Shown: positions 48,123-57,568, counted from the stretch's first letter. The stretch is DNA of 64,000 nt from Capnocytophaga sp. oral taxon 863 str. F0517 (GCF_000466425.1 NZ_KE992117.1:139037-203036), one strand, 5' to 3'. Numbers and translations are program-made. The notes: generated by a model from the letters alone, not told the origin.

Positions 48123-48178
48123 CTGACAAATTGGTTTTTCTCTAAGTTCATTAAGAAAAATTTCTAATTCTATATAAC

Positions 48179-50074
48179 ATGAGAAAAATTTTACTAATCC
48201 TTGTACTGATCATGACCTATAGTACACAAGCACAACAGCCCCTGACCCCCGAGAAGCTTTGGGAACTACACCGTGTAAGCGGTATTGGCCTTACGCCTGA
48301 CAAAAAACAGGTATTACTAAGTGTAACCACTCCCAATATCGCTGAGAACTCTTTCAAAAAAGAGTATTATAAGCTGGATGTAAAGGGAGGAAAGCTAATC
48401 CCTATCACCAAAGAACAGTTGGACAACCTTACTGTAAAATATAATACCGACAAGACCCTCAAGCTCATTCACAAGGAAGTTAAGCTAACTCCTGTCTTGG
48501 GTAAGGATTTCTACAAAGAATTGGACAAATCCACTGGAAAAGTATATGAGGGGTTAGACCATCGCCATTGGGATAAGTGGAACGAAGGAACTTACAACCA
48601 TGTCTTTATCGAAAATATAGCCACTGGTACACAAACAGACCTCTTGCAGGGACTCCCCTACTATTGTCCTCAGGAACCCTCCGGTGGTGATGAAGACTAT
48701 GTTTGGAGTAATGATGGCAAGAAAGTACTCTATGTAACCAAAGCCAAAGTAGGTACCGACTATGTGGTAAGTACCAATACGGACATCTATCAGTATGATA
48801 TCGAGACCAAGACGACCACCAATCTTACCGAAGGTATGATGGGCTACGATACCCATCCTTCTTTCAGCAAGGAGGGAGTATTGGCATGGTTAAGTATGAA
48901 AGAGGATGGCAATGAGGCAGATAAGAATGACCTATATATCCTCCACGAAGGTAATAGAATCAATCTTACAGCTGGGTGGGATAATACCGTCTTTAGCTAT
49001 ATTTGGAGCAATGATGGAAAGAAAATCTATTTTACTGCCGCAACTGGGGGTACCCAACAGCTCTTTGAAATAGAGCCTTTTGCTAAAAATCCTACCCCTA
49101 AGCAGCTCACCCGAGGCGTATTTGATATAAGCAGTATCATAGGCCAATCCGCAGACCTCTTAGTGGTTTCTCGAAATGATATGAATAGGGCTGCTGAAAT
49201 ATATACCGTTAGTCTTAAAGGTAAAGCGGATGTAAAACAGCTCTCTCATGTCAATGATGAGCTCTATAAGAATATCGCCCGATGTCCTGTAAAAGAGCGT
49301 ATTATAAAAACCACTGACGGCAAGGATATGTTCGCTTGGGTGATCTATCCTCCTGGATTCAGTCCTAAGAAGAAATACCCTACCCTACTCTATTGTGAGG
49401 GAGGACCACAGTCTGCCCTCACACAGTTCTATAGCTTCCGCTGGAATCTCCAGCTGATGGCCTCTCAGGGCTATATCGTCATCGCTCCCAATCGCCGTGG
49501 AATGCCCGGACATGGAGTGGCTTGGAATGCCCAAATCAGCGGTGATTGGGGTGGCCAGGTGATGCAAGACTACTTAGCGGCTATCGACGATATTTCGAAA
49601 GAACCTTATGTGGATACTTCCCGATTGGGAGCCGTTGGGGCTAGCTATGGAGGGTATTCTGTATATTACTTAGCGGGTATCCATAACAAGCGTTTCAAGA
49701 CCTTTATTGCCCATTGTGGTGTATTCAATACCAAAAGTATGTATGGTACCACCGAAGAGATTTTCTTCAACCATCATGAGTTCGGCGGGCACTACTGGGA
49801 AAAAGACAATGCTACAGCTCAAAAGGCAGTTACCGAATTCAACCCTATAGAGAAAGTAGGGGCTTGGGATACCCCTATTCTCATCATCCACGGAGGCAAG
49901 GACTACCGCGTTCCTGAAGAACAAGGCTTCCAAGCTTTTACCGCTGCCCAGCTTAGAGGCATCAAGAGCAAACTCCTCTACTTCCCTGATGAAAATCACT
50001 GGGTGTTACAGCCACAGAACGCACTCCTTTGGCAACGTACCTTCTTTGGTTGGCTCAAGGAAACCCTCAAGTAA
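48179..50074 (+). CDS. S9-family serine peptidase (prolyl oligopeptidase type)
   Basis: A 631-residue exported enzyme, signal MRKILLILVLIMTYSTQAQ. A beta-propeller of WD40-like TolB repeats (VWSNDGKKVLYVTKAK, IWSNDGKKIYFTAATGG) is followed by an alpha/beta-hydrolase domain with nucleophile GASYGGYS, Asp in HGGKDYRVP and His in DENHWV. It would cleave short peptides in the periplasm, as DPP IV/acylaminoacyl peptidase relatives do. Confidence 0.93.
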   Translation: MRKILLILVLIMTYSTQAQQPLTPEKLWELHRVSGIGLTPDKKQVLLSVTTPNIAENSFKKEYYKLDVKGGKLIPITKEQLDNLTVKYNTDKTLKLIHKEVKLTPVLGKDFYKELDKSTGKVYEGLDHRHWDKWNEGTYNHVFIENIATGTQTDLLQGLPYYCPQEPSGGDEDYVWSNDGKKVLYVTKAKVGTDYVVSTNTDIYQYDIETKTTTNLTEGMMGYDTHPSFSKEGVLAWLSMKEDGNEADKNDLYILHEGNRINLTAGWDNTVFSYIWSNDGKKIYFTAATGGTQQLFEIEPFAKNPTPKQLTRGVFDISSIIGQSADLLVVSRNDMNRAAEIYTVSLKGKADVKQLSHVNDELYKNIARCPVKERIIKTTDGKDMFAWVIYPPGFSPKKKYPTLLYCEGGPQSALTQFYSFRWNLQLMASQGYIVIAPNRRGMPGHGVAWNAQISGDWGGQVMQDYLAAIDDISKEPYVDTSRLGAVGASYGGYSVYYLAGIHNKRFKTFIAHCGVFNTKSMYGTTEEIFFNHHEFGGHYWEKDNATAQKAVTEFNPIEKVGAWDTPILIIHGGKDYRVPEEQGFQAFTAAQLRGIKSKLLYFPDENHWVLQPQNALLWQRTFFGWLKETLK

Positions 50075-50105
50075 TAAGTTTGTAGTTTGCATAGTGTTTA
50101 ATAAA

Positions 50106-50140
50106 AGAAGCCAAAATCCTCGGATTTTGGCTTCTTTTTT
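50106..50140. terminator. Bidirectional terminator
   Basis: A 12-13 bp stem, 50107-50119 (GAAGCCAAAATCC) with 50122-50134, tight loop, T run on both strands. It lies between the convergent S9 peptidase and CBS genes. Confidence 0.85.
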
Positions 50141-50155
50141 CCTTTTAAAACAGCA

Positions 50156-50572
50156 CTAATACTGCTCAAGCAGATACTTAATAAGGTCGGTAGTGGTAAG
50201 CATACCTACCAAATTTCCATTCTCTGTAACAGGTAAGGCGTGGAAAGTTTGCTTTGCAAGTATCTCCGCTGCTTCCTTGATAGTCGTATCCGGAGAGATA
50301 GAAAGCGGAACCTTGGCCATTACTTGTGGAATGGTGAACATATCATACACCACACTATCCACATGTTTTTCGTCATCGGAGAGGTCAGCAAAACTGATAC
50401 GCAACAAGTCTGTAAGGCTCAATACACCTACTAATTTGTGCCCTTCCACTACAGGAATATGACGAATATGGTGCTTTTTGAACAATGCCTCTGCTTCATA
50501 CAAAGTATTAGTAGGGTCTATCGTTACGATGTCCTTGGACATAATTTGGGAAACGGGAACTCTCTGTTTCAT
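50156..50572 (-). CDS. Tandem CBS-domain protein
   Basis: A 138-residue protein made of two CBS motifs: MSKDIVTIDPTNTLYEAEAL with RHIPVVEGHKLVGVLSLTDL, and PLSISPDTTIKEAAEILAKQ with ALPVTENGNLVGMLTTTDL. A CBS pair binds adenosyl nucleotides and usually senses energy state or regulates a partner. No effector domain is attached. Its own -7 box is at 50614-50607. Confidence 0.92.
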   Translation of the reverse strand: MKQRVPVSQIMSKDIVTIDPTNTLYEAEALFKKHHIRHIPVVEGHKLVGVLSLTDLLRISFADLSDDEKHVDSVVYDMFTIPQVMAKVPLSISPDTTIKEAAEILAKQTFHALPVTENGNLVGMLTTTDLIKYLLEQY

Positions 50573-50606
50573 ATCTTTATTATTTTATGTGTTTCTTTTT
50601 TGCACT

Positions 50607-50614
50607 ACAAAGTT
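50607..50614 (-). promoter_or_regulatory. -7 box TAACTTTG for the CBS gene
   Basis: Perfect TAnnTTTG on the minus strand, 35 bases before the ATG at 50572. Confidence 0.5.
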
Positions 50615-50672
50615 AATAAAAATATTTGAAATATTACTGAAAATTCCATTTTTATTTTCCGTTTTTTTTTCG

Positions 50673-50680
50673 TATATTTG
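50673..50680 (+). promoter_or_regulatory. Orphan plus-strand -7 box TATATTTG
   Basis: A perfect TAnnTTTG match facing right into the 3' end of pcm, followed at once by a four-codon frame (ATG at 50688, MGYP, stop). No plus-strand gene is downstream. It may start an antisense RNA or be the remains of a lost gene's promoter. Confidence 0.35.
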
Positions 50681-50697
50681 CGTTTTATGGGGTATCC

Positions 50698-51363
50698 CTA
50701 ACTCCTGATTTTTCCTTGTACATTCTCCAGCATAGGCACAAAACCGAAGGTGCCATATTCCTCCTTATGGAACTCATAAGGAGAAAGTCGGGTGAAGATG
50801 GTCATAATCTGCTGGCCTCGCCCTATGGGTATCACCAATCGCCCTCCTACCTTGAGCTGTGAGAGCAGTTCCGAAGGCACCTCAGGGGCGCCTGCCGTTA
50901 CCAAAATACGATCATAAGGAGCTTGTTCTGCATAGCCCTTATAGCCATCTCCAAAAATCATTTTCTTGGGGGTATAACCCATTCGCTCCAATAGAAGCTT
51001 GGTCTTTTTAAATAGCTCTTGTTGCCTTTCTATGGTGTAGAGTTCTACTTTCAAAAAGACTAATACGGCCGATTGGTAACCGCTTCCGGTACCTATCTCA
51101 AGGACTTTCTGCCCTGGTGCTACTTGTAGCAATTCTGTCTGAAATGCTACCGTATGAGGGCGAGAAATCGTCTGATCCGCACCAATAGGAAAGGCTATAT
51201 CCTGATAGGCTTTTTCTTCAAAAATACTATCTAAAAACAAATGTCGGGGAATAGCTCTAATGGCTTGCAATACTTTCTCATCGGAAATAGGATAATCTTT
51301 ACGCTCCATAAGCTGTCTTGCCAAAAGATTCCGCATCCCCTGATGTCTGGCTGTATCCTTCAT
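50698..51363 (-). CDS. pcm: Protein-L-isoaspartate O-methyltransferase
   Basis: A 221-residue AdoMet-dependent repair methyltransferase that converts isoaspartyl residues back to aspartate. Motifs: QTISRPHTVAFQTELL, AdoMet site VLEIGTGSGYQSAVL, ILVTAGAPEVPSELLSQL and GGRLVIPIGRGQ. Standard length. It follows the AsmA-like gene on the same strand after a 121-base repeat-filled gap. Confidence 0.95.
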   Translation of the reverse strand: MKDTARHQGMRNLLARQLMERKDYPISDEKVLQAIRAIPRHLFLDSIFEEKAYQDIAFPIGADQTISRPHTVAFQTELLQVAPGQKVLEIGTGSGYQSAVLVFLKVELYTIERQQELFKKTKLLLERMGYTPKKMIFGDGYKGYAEQAPYDRILVTAGAPEVPSELLSQLKVGGRLVIPIGRGQQIMTIFTRLSPYEFHKEEYGTFGFVPMLENVQGKIRS

Positions 51364-51366
51364 TTC

Positions 51367-51486
51367 TAATGATTAATGCCAATAATGATGAATGATTAAT
51401 GCCAATAATGATCAATGATTAATAGCCATTAAATCACTGACTATTAATCATTAATCATTGAACATTAATCATTAATTATTAATATT
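51367..51486. repeat. Heptanucleotide and 23-bp repeats between asmA-like and pcm
   Basis: On the right (51443-51486) six 7-base units of the ATTAATC type run up to the stop codon of the AsmA-like gene (TTAATGA-type when read in its sense). On the left a 23-base unit beginning AATGATTAATGCC is directly repeated (51368-51390, 51391-51413). The whole 120-base gap is repeat sequence with no gene. Confidence 0.8.
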
Positions 51487-54178
51487 ATTCTTTCTTTTTA
51501 AACAGTCCATCCAAGAGGTTGTTCACCGCTTTTTTGGCTTGGTCTTTAGGGGTTTGTTGTTGGGTCTTGGTGGAGTCCGCAGGGGTGGTCTTGCCTCCGC
51601 CTATGAGTTTGCCTAAGGCATCGGTGGCTTTGTTCATAGCCTCTCCGCCTATTTTTTCAGTAATCTTATTCGTTACCTCATTGGTTACTTTGTCCATCAC
51701 CTTATCTGTAAGCTGGTTGGCCTGTGCTTTGGCTATTTGAAGCCCCAGATTGGCTACCACTTGCTTCATATCGGTGGATACTTGGGGCTTAGCAAAGTTA
51801 CCTCCCATATTCACATTCACCGGAATATCGCCCAACTTCTGTTGTTCGGTAGCGGTAAGCTTCGCCAGCAGTGCCGAAGCATCGGAGCCAAGCATCTTAG
51901 CCGGCACATTGAAGGTGAGCTTGTAGTCCATCGTTTGGTCAAAGCCGTGGGTTCCTGCTACATTGATGGTACTATTGTTCCACTTAATGGTAAAAGGCTT
52001 TACAATCACACGGCCATTCTCAAAGGTTACATTAGCCTTGAGGTCTTTGAGATTCATCTTGGAAAGGTTCAGCTGGGTAAACTGTGAATCTAAGGCAGAC
52101 ACCAAAGGAGAACTACTCTTCACATGTCCATCCAATATAGAGGCCGAAAGGCTACCAGAGAGTGAGTTCATATCAGGCGTAAGCTCTGGAGTGAGCTTTC
52201 CTGTTACGGAAATCTTAGAGCTAAAGAATCCTTCCACGGCCTTGGCTATAGGCATGATATGCTTGAGCATCTCTATCTGAGTGAATGATTCTACGATATT
52301 GAGCTTGCTCATATCCAAATCCACTGCGAAGGTCGAGGTTTCTCCTTTGGTAGAGACATCCCCTGTGATAGCGGTCTTTCCTCCGAAAATATCGGTTTGT
52401 AGGTTCTGTAGGCTTACTTTTTCATCTTTGATAATGAGCTTACCCGATACATTGTTGAGTGACAATTTGTCATAGACTACCGTTTTCGCCTTGGCATCGA
52501 GGGTACAATCCAAGAAAGCAGGAATTTTGATAGATGTACTGGCTGTATTCGCCGTAGTAGCAGGCTTGCTCTCAGCGGGTTTTTGTTCCTCTTGCTTAGG
52601 GGTTTGCGCTGGTGTATCTGTTTGCATGAAGTCTGCTACCTCTATGTGATTGGAAGCCAAGGAGAAATACCCCTTGAGTACCTCATTGCGAAGGGCAAAA
52701 CCGTAGAAGTTCTGAAGGTCTCCCTTGATTTGGAAATCTGTTTTCCCGGTCTTAGCATCCAATTCGGTTAGCTCTATCTTAGCGTTATTGAAGGAAAGTC
52801 CTGCCTTATTGATATGGAAAGGCTGTAGGAAGCCTGCTCCTGAATAGACAAACTGTTCCAAAGAGGCATGTCCAGAGTTGCGAATACGCTCATAGGCTTG
52901 TTTCTCTACAGATTCCATATCCAAAGAAGTGCTTACATCAGCCTTGAGAATCCCCTTGAGGTCTAAATCCAAGTCTACAGGATAGGCTTTTTGGATATTC
53001 GCCAAATTGATAGTTCCCTTAAGGTCGGCATCTACGAGCATATTGCCGGTAAGGTTTCTTAGAAGGGCTTTGGCTGAGAAAGCATCCTGATCTATCGTAA
53101 AGGCAAATCGATTGATGTTCACATAGGTATCTTCCAATTTCTCTGTATCGTTACCTATCTTGATATCTATATTGATATTCTTAACCGACTTAGGCAAGGA
53201 AGGATACTTGAAGGAAGCATCTTGGGAGAGCATCCGTATATCCAACTTTGGAATGGTAGTAGGAGTGTATTTGCCGGCTACCTTTCCGTTGATGGTGAAC
53301 TCCCCTGTCGTCTGTACCCCCTCTATACTCTTGGTATAGGCCGCAGGAACAAGATCCAAACAGTTCTTAAAGGTGGTCTTAGGGGTCTTAAAGCTAAGAT
53401 CATAGAGCTGTCCATCGTCCAAGAGTTGTACAAATCCGTTAAAATTAAGCTCTAAGTTATTCAATTTCAGCGTGTTGTCCTTTAGGGTATATTTTTGCTG
53501 ATTAAGGTCTATCCCTAAGATAGCATCAAGGGTCACCACATTGTTGCGCAAGAAGGCCGTACCATCAGAAGCAAAAGACAATTTAAGCGAAGTAGTTGTC
53601 TCTAAGTCAAGCACTTGGTTGGCAAAGTTCCCTTTTCCTTTGTGGTAGAGACTGTCCACTATTACACTCATCTTGGAGCTGTCGTCCTTGAAGGTAAAGC
53701 GCAGGTTCTCAATGCTATATTCATTCAGGTCAAGAGACACATTACTGGGTTCCTCTTCTGGAGTCTCCGAAGTACTTTTAGCAATGTCGAAGTTGCCCTT
53801 TCCTGCCTCATTCATACGGATATTCACCACCGCATCGGCTATGGAAAAGCCCAAGAGCTTATAAGGCTCATTGTCTTTCTTAAAGAGAATATCCTTGAGA
53901 TTCACCTTTGCGGAAAAATTACCCACATAAGCCAAGGTATCTCCCTCGAATGGTGCGTTGTTGATCACCTTCAGTCCGCCCACTTCTACCGTCGCATCGG
54001 GGAAGTTCTTGAACAAACTCAGAGAGAAGTCTGTAAAACTGATTTGTGCATCTACACTTTCGTTTACTTTCTCCATGATTTTCTCCTTTATGGTATTCTT
54101 AAAGAGAAAAGGAATGGAAACAAGCAGCAGTATCAAGACCACAAAAATAATTCCAATAATTTTAAAAAACTTTTTCAT
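51485..54178 (-). CDS. AsmA-family protein
   Basis: An 897-residue envelope protein with a single N-terminal membrane anchor (FFKIIGIIFVVLILLLVSIP) and the AsmA N-terminal signature VDAQISFTDFSLSLFKNFPD followed by long beta-strand repeats; the C-terminal region (DMNSLSGSLSASILDGHVKS, INVAGTHGFDQTMDYKLTF) is AsmA-like. Homologues are elongated repeating beta-groove proteins implicated in lipid transport to the outer membrane. The tail is Lys/Gln-rich. The extracytoplasmic location is inferred from the anchor. Confidence 0.9.
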   Translation of the reverse strand: MKKFFKIIGIIFVVLILLLVSIPFLFKNTIKEKIMEKVNESVDAQISFTDFSLSLFKNFPDATVEVGGLKVINNAPFEGDTLAYVGNFSAKVNLKDILFKKDNEPYKLLGFSIADAVVNIRMNEAGKGNFDIAKSTSETPEEEPSNVSLDLNEYSIENLRFTFKDDSSKMSVIVDSLYHKGKGNFANQVLDLETTTSLKLSFASDGTAFLRNNVVTLDAILGIDLNQQKYTLKDNTLKLNNLELNFNGFVQLLDDGQLYDLSFKTPKTTFKNCLDLVPAAYTKSIEGVQTTGEFTINGKVAGKYTPTTIPKLDIRMLSQDASFKYPSLPKSVKNINIDIKIGNDTEKLEDTYVNINRFAFTIDQDAFSAKALLRNLTGNMLVDADLKGTINLANIQKAYPVDLDLDLKGILKADVSTSLDMESVEKQAYERIRNSGHASLEQFVYSGAGFLQPFHINKAGLSFNNAKIELTELDAKTGKTDFQIKGDLQNFYGFALRNEVLKGYFSLASNHIEVADFMQTDTPAQTPKQEEQKPAESKPATTANTASTSIKIPAFLDCTLDAKAKTVVYDKLSLNNVSGKLIIKDEKVSLQNLQTDIFGGKTAITGDVSTKGETSTFAVDLDMSKLNIVESFTQIEMLKHIMPIAKAVEGFFSSKISVTGKLTPELTPDMNSLSGSLSASILDGHVKSSSPLVSALDSQFTQLNLSKMNLKDLKANVTFENGRVIVKPFTIKWNNSTINVAGTHGFDQTMDYKLTFNVPAKMLGSDASALLAKLTATEQQKLGDIPVNVNMGGNFAKPQVSTDMKQVVANLGLQIAKAQANQLTDKVMDKVTNEVTNKITEKIGGEAMNKATDALGKLIGGGKTTPADSTKTQQQTPKDQAKKAVNNLLDGLFKKKE

Positions 54179-54188
54179 CTATATAAGG

Positions 54189-54230
54189 TTATAGGGGTTT
54201 AGGGATTAGTCACTAGTAATTTGTCACTTA
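54189..54230. repeat. Heptanucleotide array between two minus-strand genes
   Basis: Six 7-base units (GGATTAG, TCACTAG, TAATTTG, TCACTTA and others). Read in the sense of the 54224-54979 gene, the array begins at its TGA stop and has the TARTGA form. Confidence 0.75.
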
Positions 54231-54979
54231 TTAAGGAGTTTGTATTCCTCATAGCATTGGGTAAGGGCGTCCAAGAACTGTAGGTCATTGGAGTTTTTGA
54301 TAAAGTCCTTCGAATAGTTACAATGGCGAAGCAAGTCCTCCAATTTGTCCTTGTCTATCCCTAAGATCTCACAGAGGGACTCTCGGTCATATTTGCCATT
54401 GAGCATGGTGCGAATCTCATCGTTTTGCTTCATCTTCTTAAGTTTCCTAAGGTCTTTCTCGCGGCCACTGAAGAGCTTATAGATAGTGCCCACCGGATTA
54501 CCTATAGCACCCAACACTTTTCCGGCTGTAGAAGGGGAACCGGTACGTGGCTCATAGCCCAAGTCCAAACCAGAGATGCTGTATTGCTTATTGGTATTGA
54601 TAGGCATATACTTGGCATCTATATCCAAATAACCCGTCAGGCGATAGGGGGAGATAACCACCTCCTCCAAGGCATAGGCCAATTCCGTCAGCCCAATTCG
54701 TGTCCCTGGAAAGCGAATCATATCCTGAGTAACCCTCACCTTTATAGACTTAAAACCCAGATAAGAAAAGTGTAAGGTATCATTCACCGCTGCCCGAATA
54801 GCAAAATCTCCTTTGGCATTGGTGATAGCTCCTTTTACTTGATTGATATTCAATATGTTTACATTATCCAAAGGCAAATTGGTCTTGGTATTGAAGACAT
54901 TACCCCGCATGAGAGTCTCCTCCTGCGCCCAAGTGGCAAAGGACAAGAATAGTAGAAAAAAAAGAAAACTGTTTCTCAT
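54224..54979 (-). CDS. Carboxypeptidase-regulatory-like domain protein
   Basis: A 251-residue exported protein, signal MRNSFLFFLLFLSFATWAQ. Residues about 25-105 form a CarboxypepD_reg-like beta sandwich (RGNVFNTKTNLPLDNVNI, ITNAKGDFAIRAAVNDTLHF, YLGFKSIKVRV), the plug-proximal domain often found on TonB-dependent receptors; here it is stand-alone. The C-terminal half (DLRKLKKMKQNDEIRTML) is helical and has no known family. Periplasmic or outer-membrane associated. The stop codon is part of a heptamer array. Confidence 0.83.
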   Translation of the reverse strand: MRNSFLFFLLFLSFATWAQEETLMRGNVFNTKTNLPLDNVNILNINQVKGAITNAKGDFAIRAAVNDTLHFSYLGFKSIKVRVTQDMIRFPGTRIGLTELAYALEEVVISPYRLTGYLDIDAKYMPINTNKQYSISGLDLGYEPRTGSPSTAGKVLGAIGNPVGTIYKLFSGREKDLRKLKKMKQNDEIRTMLNGKYDRESLCEILGIDKDKLEDLLRHCNYSKDFIKNSNDLQFLDALTQCYEEYKLLNK

Positions 54980-55072
54980 AAAACACTTGTTTTCAGTAAA
55001 TTAAAAATATAACTACTCAACTTCAAAATCAGCCCCAAATATAAGAAAAAAAATAACAATTGTCAATAATTT

Positions 55073-55107
55073 CTCACTAGTCACTTGTCATTTGTCACTA
55101 GCTGCTA
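55073..55107. repeat. Heptanucleotide array at the DEAD-box helicase 3' end
   Basis: Five 7-base units (CTCACTA, GTCACTT, GTCATTT, GTCACTA, GCTGCTA). In the sense of the helicase gene the array begins exactly at its TAG stop and has the form TAGTGAC. Confidence 0.85.
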
Positions 55108-56841
55108 TTTTCTCTTTTTTCGCTTCTTTGAAAAGGTATCGGAAGCATCTTTACGCTTAGGCGCTCCTTTTTTATCTCTTCTATCGGCTGGTTTGCGGTC
55201 TCTTTTTTCTTTTTTATCTTTCCTATCTTTCTTTCCTTTGTCCCCGGCTCCTTTTTGCTGGGAGATTTCTATATGAATGGAACGGTTGTCCATCTTGAAA
55301 TCGGCAAAGGTGTCCAATACCAGCTGGGTCATCTCCGCCTCGGTATTGAAGAAGGAGAAAGTATCCTTTACATCTACCTTGAAGATATCGTTCTTGCCCA
55401 AGCCTATGTTCTCCCTCAGAAAATCCTTCAGTAGGCGCCAGTCATAACCATCGCGCTCCCCTATATTGATAAAGTAACGGGTCTCTCCCTCGGTAGAGAA
55501 AGACTTGCCTTCGGAGGTTTCTGCATTGAGATCTTTGGACTTGCTGTAGTAGTTGTAAAAACGGTTGAACTCCACCGCTACCATACGCTGAATCAGCTCT
55601 TCGCGGTTCAGGTCGCTCAGTACATCGTAGATCGCTGGCAGATACTCATTCACTGCCGGATTCACCTGGGTATCCTTAATCGTATTGGCCAAGTGGTAGA
55701 GCTGTATCTCACAGATTTCCATCCCATTGGGGATAGACTTGTACTCAAAAGTCTTTTGGATGATCTTCTCAATCATCTTGATACGCTTGGCCTCACTCTT
55801 GGTAAGGATCACCATCGATACACCCGACTTGCCCGCACGCCCGGTACGGCCACTGCGGTGGGTGTAGGTCTCCACCTCATCAGGGAGTTGGTAGTGGATC
55901 ACATGGGTAATATCATCCACATCTATCCCACGGGCAGCCACATCGGTAGCCACCAGCATTTGGATTTGCTTGGCACGGAAGCCCTTCATCACCAGGTCGC
56001 GCTGGTTTTGACTAAGGTCGCCATGGAGAGCAGCCGCATTGTAGCCATCCTCTATCAGCTTTTCGGCTACCGCTTGGGTATCACGCTTGGTACGGCAGAA
56101 GACTACGGAGAAGATAGACGGATTGGCATCGGCCAAGCGCTTGAGGGCCTCATAGCGCTGACGACCATTGACGATATAGCACTCGTGGAGTACATTGTTG
56201 GAGGCTTGGTTCTTATGCCCTATGGTAATCTCCTTGGGCTTATACATGAACTCTTTAGCGATTTTAGCCACCTCGGCAGGCATGGTAGCCGAGAAGAGCC
56301 ATGTATTTTTTTCATCAGGTGTTTCGGATAATATAGCGCGGATATCCTCATAGAAGCCCATATTGAGCATCTCATCGGCCTCATCGAGCACACAATAGCT
56401 AATATGAGCAATAGAAGCCAGTTCGCGGCGCATCATATCCTGCATACGGCCAGGGGTAGCCACGATAATATGCGCCCCTTTCTTGAGGCTACGGGCTTGT
56501 TCCTCTATACTTGCCCCCCCATAGATGGCCACAATATGCACCTGTGGCATATACTTGGCATACTGCTTGAGCTCGGAGGCAATTTGCAAGCAAAGCTCAC
56601 GAGTAGGCGCCAAGATCAGTCCTTGCGTAATACGCTCGGTAGGGTCAATCAGTTGAAGAAGCGGAAAACCAAAAGCAGCGGTTTTCCCAGTACCTGTTTG
56701 TGCCAAAGCCACCATATCGGTAGGTGCTTCGAGCAAGACAGGAATAGCGGCTTGTTGTACCTCAGACGGACGCTCGAAGCCTAAGTCATCAATCGCTTCG
56801 AGTAGGGGTGCGCTTAGCCCCAATGTTTCAAATAAATTCAT
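55105..56841 (-). CDS. DEAD-box ATP-dependent RNA helicase (DeaD-like)
   Basis: A 578-residue RNA helicase. Q motif near the start, motif I AQTGTGKTAAFGFPL, motif II VLDEADEMLNMGF (DEAD), motif III SATMP, motif VI HRSGRTGRAGKSG. After the helicase core (about residue 370) comes a DbpA/CsdA-type RNA-binding domain and a Lys/Arg-rich tail. Probably ribosome assembly or mRNA turnover, including cold adaptation. The start at 56841 (MNLFETLGLSAPLLEAI) is supported by a -7 box at 56867-56860. Confidence 0.94.
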   Translation of the reverse strand: MNLFETLGLSAPLLEAIDDLGFERPSEVQQAAIPVLLEAPTDMVALAQTGTGKTAAFGFPLLQLIDPTERITQGLILAPTRELCLQIASELKQYAKYMPQVHIVAIYGGASIEEQARSLKKGAHIIVATPGRMQDMMRRELASIAHISYCVLDEADEMLNMGFYEDIRAILSETPDEKNTWLFSATMPAEVAKIAKEFMYKPKEITIGHKNQASNNVLHECYIVNGRQRYEALKRLADANPSIFSVVFCRTKRDTQAVAEKLIEDGYNAAALHGDLSQNQRDLVMKGFRAKQIQMLVATDVAARGIDVDDITHVIHYQLPDEVETYTHRSGRTGRAGKSGVSMVILTKSEAKRIKMIEKIIQKTFEYKSIPNGMEICEIQLYHLANTIKDTQVNPAVNEYLPAIYDVLSDLNREELIQRMVAVEFNRFYNYYSKSKDLNAETSEGKSFSTEGETRYFINIGERDGYDWRLLKDFLRENIGLGKNDIFKVDVKDTFSFFNTEAEMTQLVLDTFADFKMDNRSIHIEISQQKGAGDKGKKDRKDKKEKRDRKPADRRDKKGAPKRKDASDTFSKKRKKRK

Positions 56842-56859
56842 ACTAATAGTAATAGGGTG

Positions 56860-56867
56860 CAAAGATA
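56860..56867 (-). promoter_or_regulatory. -7 box TATCTTTG for the DEAD-box helicase
   Basis: Perfect TAnnTTTG on the minus strand, 19 bases before the ATG at 56841. Confidence 0.5.
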
Positions 56868-56915
56868 GAAATTAATTATCAATTACACCCTAATAATTTG
56901 GAAAATATATTTTTG

Positions 56916-57560
56916 CTATGCTTCTCTCAGGATTTGCTCTAACTGCTCCTTCCCCGTACGTCCTTGATATTGACTGATAGGTCTGTTCCACCAAGACGTA
57001 TTGGGGTGCGGGATACTCCGCGCCTTGCTGAGCAAGCTACTTGCTTGCTGCTTTTGAGCGATCCGCAGAAAGGACTCATAGGCTTTCTTGCTGACAAAGA
57101 CAATCAGGTCAGGGCGATACTGGCTCTCCAAAGCACGCAACTGCTCGAAAGAACGCAACTCCTCCGCCTCCCCTGCCACTACAATGCTCACCCCACTTAC
57201 CTCCGCAGGACGTAGAAAGTAGTTACTAAAGGCTATATATTCAAGAGCTTGTGGGTAATCTCCCTTGTCAAACACCGCTCCATATACCCCACCTATATGC
57301 CTATAGATAGCATGAGAGGGATTTTTGTAACTGCTCTCTATCACATCATGCCGTATAATCGCCGCTGTATTGAGCCAAGCTAAAGCCTCCTTCGTAAAGC
57401 CATAGCTAGCGGTACTCCGCTCATACCACTCCTGCCCTACCTTATGGTTATAGTCCGCTGGCAGATAGTGGCTCTCTCCTTGAAAAAGTACTTTCAAAGG
57501 AGCTTTTGTATAATGCTTCCCTACAAAGGGAGCTAATTCAGGGTGTAGGTTATAGATCAT
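56916..57560 (-). CDS. Uracil-DNA-glycosylase-superfamily-like protein
   Basis: A 214-residue cytoplasmic protein. VLFQGESHYLPADYNH near the N-terminus and SIPHPNTSWWNRPI near the C-terminus recall the water-activating and HPS/HPN loops of the uracil-DNA glycosylase superfamily, and SNYFLRPAE lies between. The catalytic assignment is uncertain. A divergent, stop-containing copy of the first ~48 codons lies at 58891-59032, so this gene marks one border of an inserted segment. Confidence 0.6.
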   Translation of the reverse strand: MIYNLHPELAPFVGKHYTKAPLKVLFQGESHYLPADYNHKVGQEWYERSTASYGFTKEALAWLNTAAIIRHDVIESSYKNPSHAIYRHIGGVYGAVFDKGDYPQALEYIAFSNYFLRPAEVSGVSIVVAGEAEELRSFEQLRALESQYRPDLIVFVSKKAYESFLRIAQKQQASSLLSKARSIPHPNTSWWNRPISQYQGRTGKEQLEQILREA

Positions 57561-57568
57561 TTTATCCT
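57420..57568. repeat. Direct repeat, copy 1 (5' end of the UDG-like gene)
   Basis: About 149 bases covering the start of the UDG-like gene, roughly 90% identical without gaps to 58891-59039. The two copies flank the 57562 and 57803 genes. Confidence 0.85.

Noticed and set aside
53615..54202. 195-codon plus-strand frame
   Set aside because: Antisense to the AsmA-like gene start; no family features.
55693..56331. 212-codon plus-strand frame
   Set aside because: Antisense to the DEAD-box helicase core, which is unambiguous.
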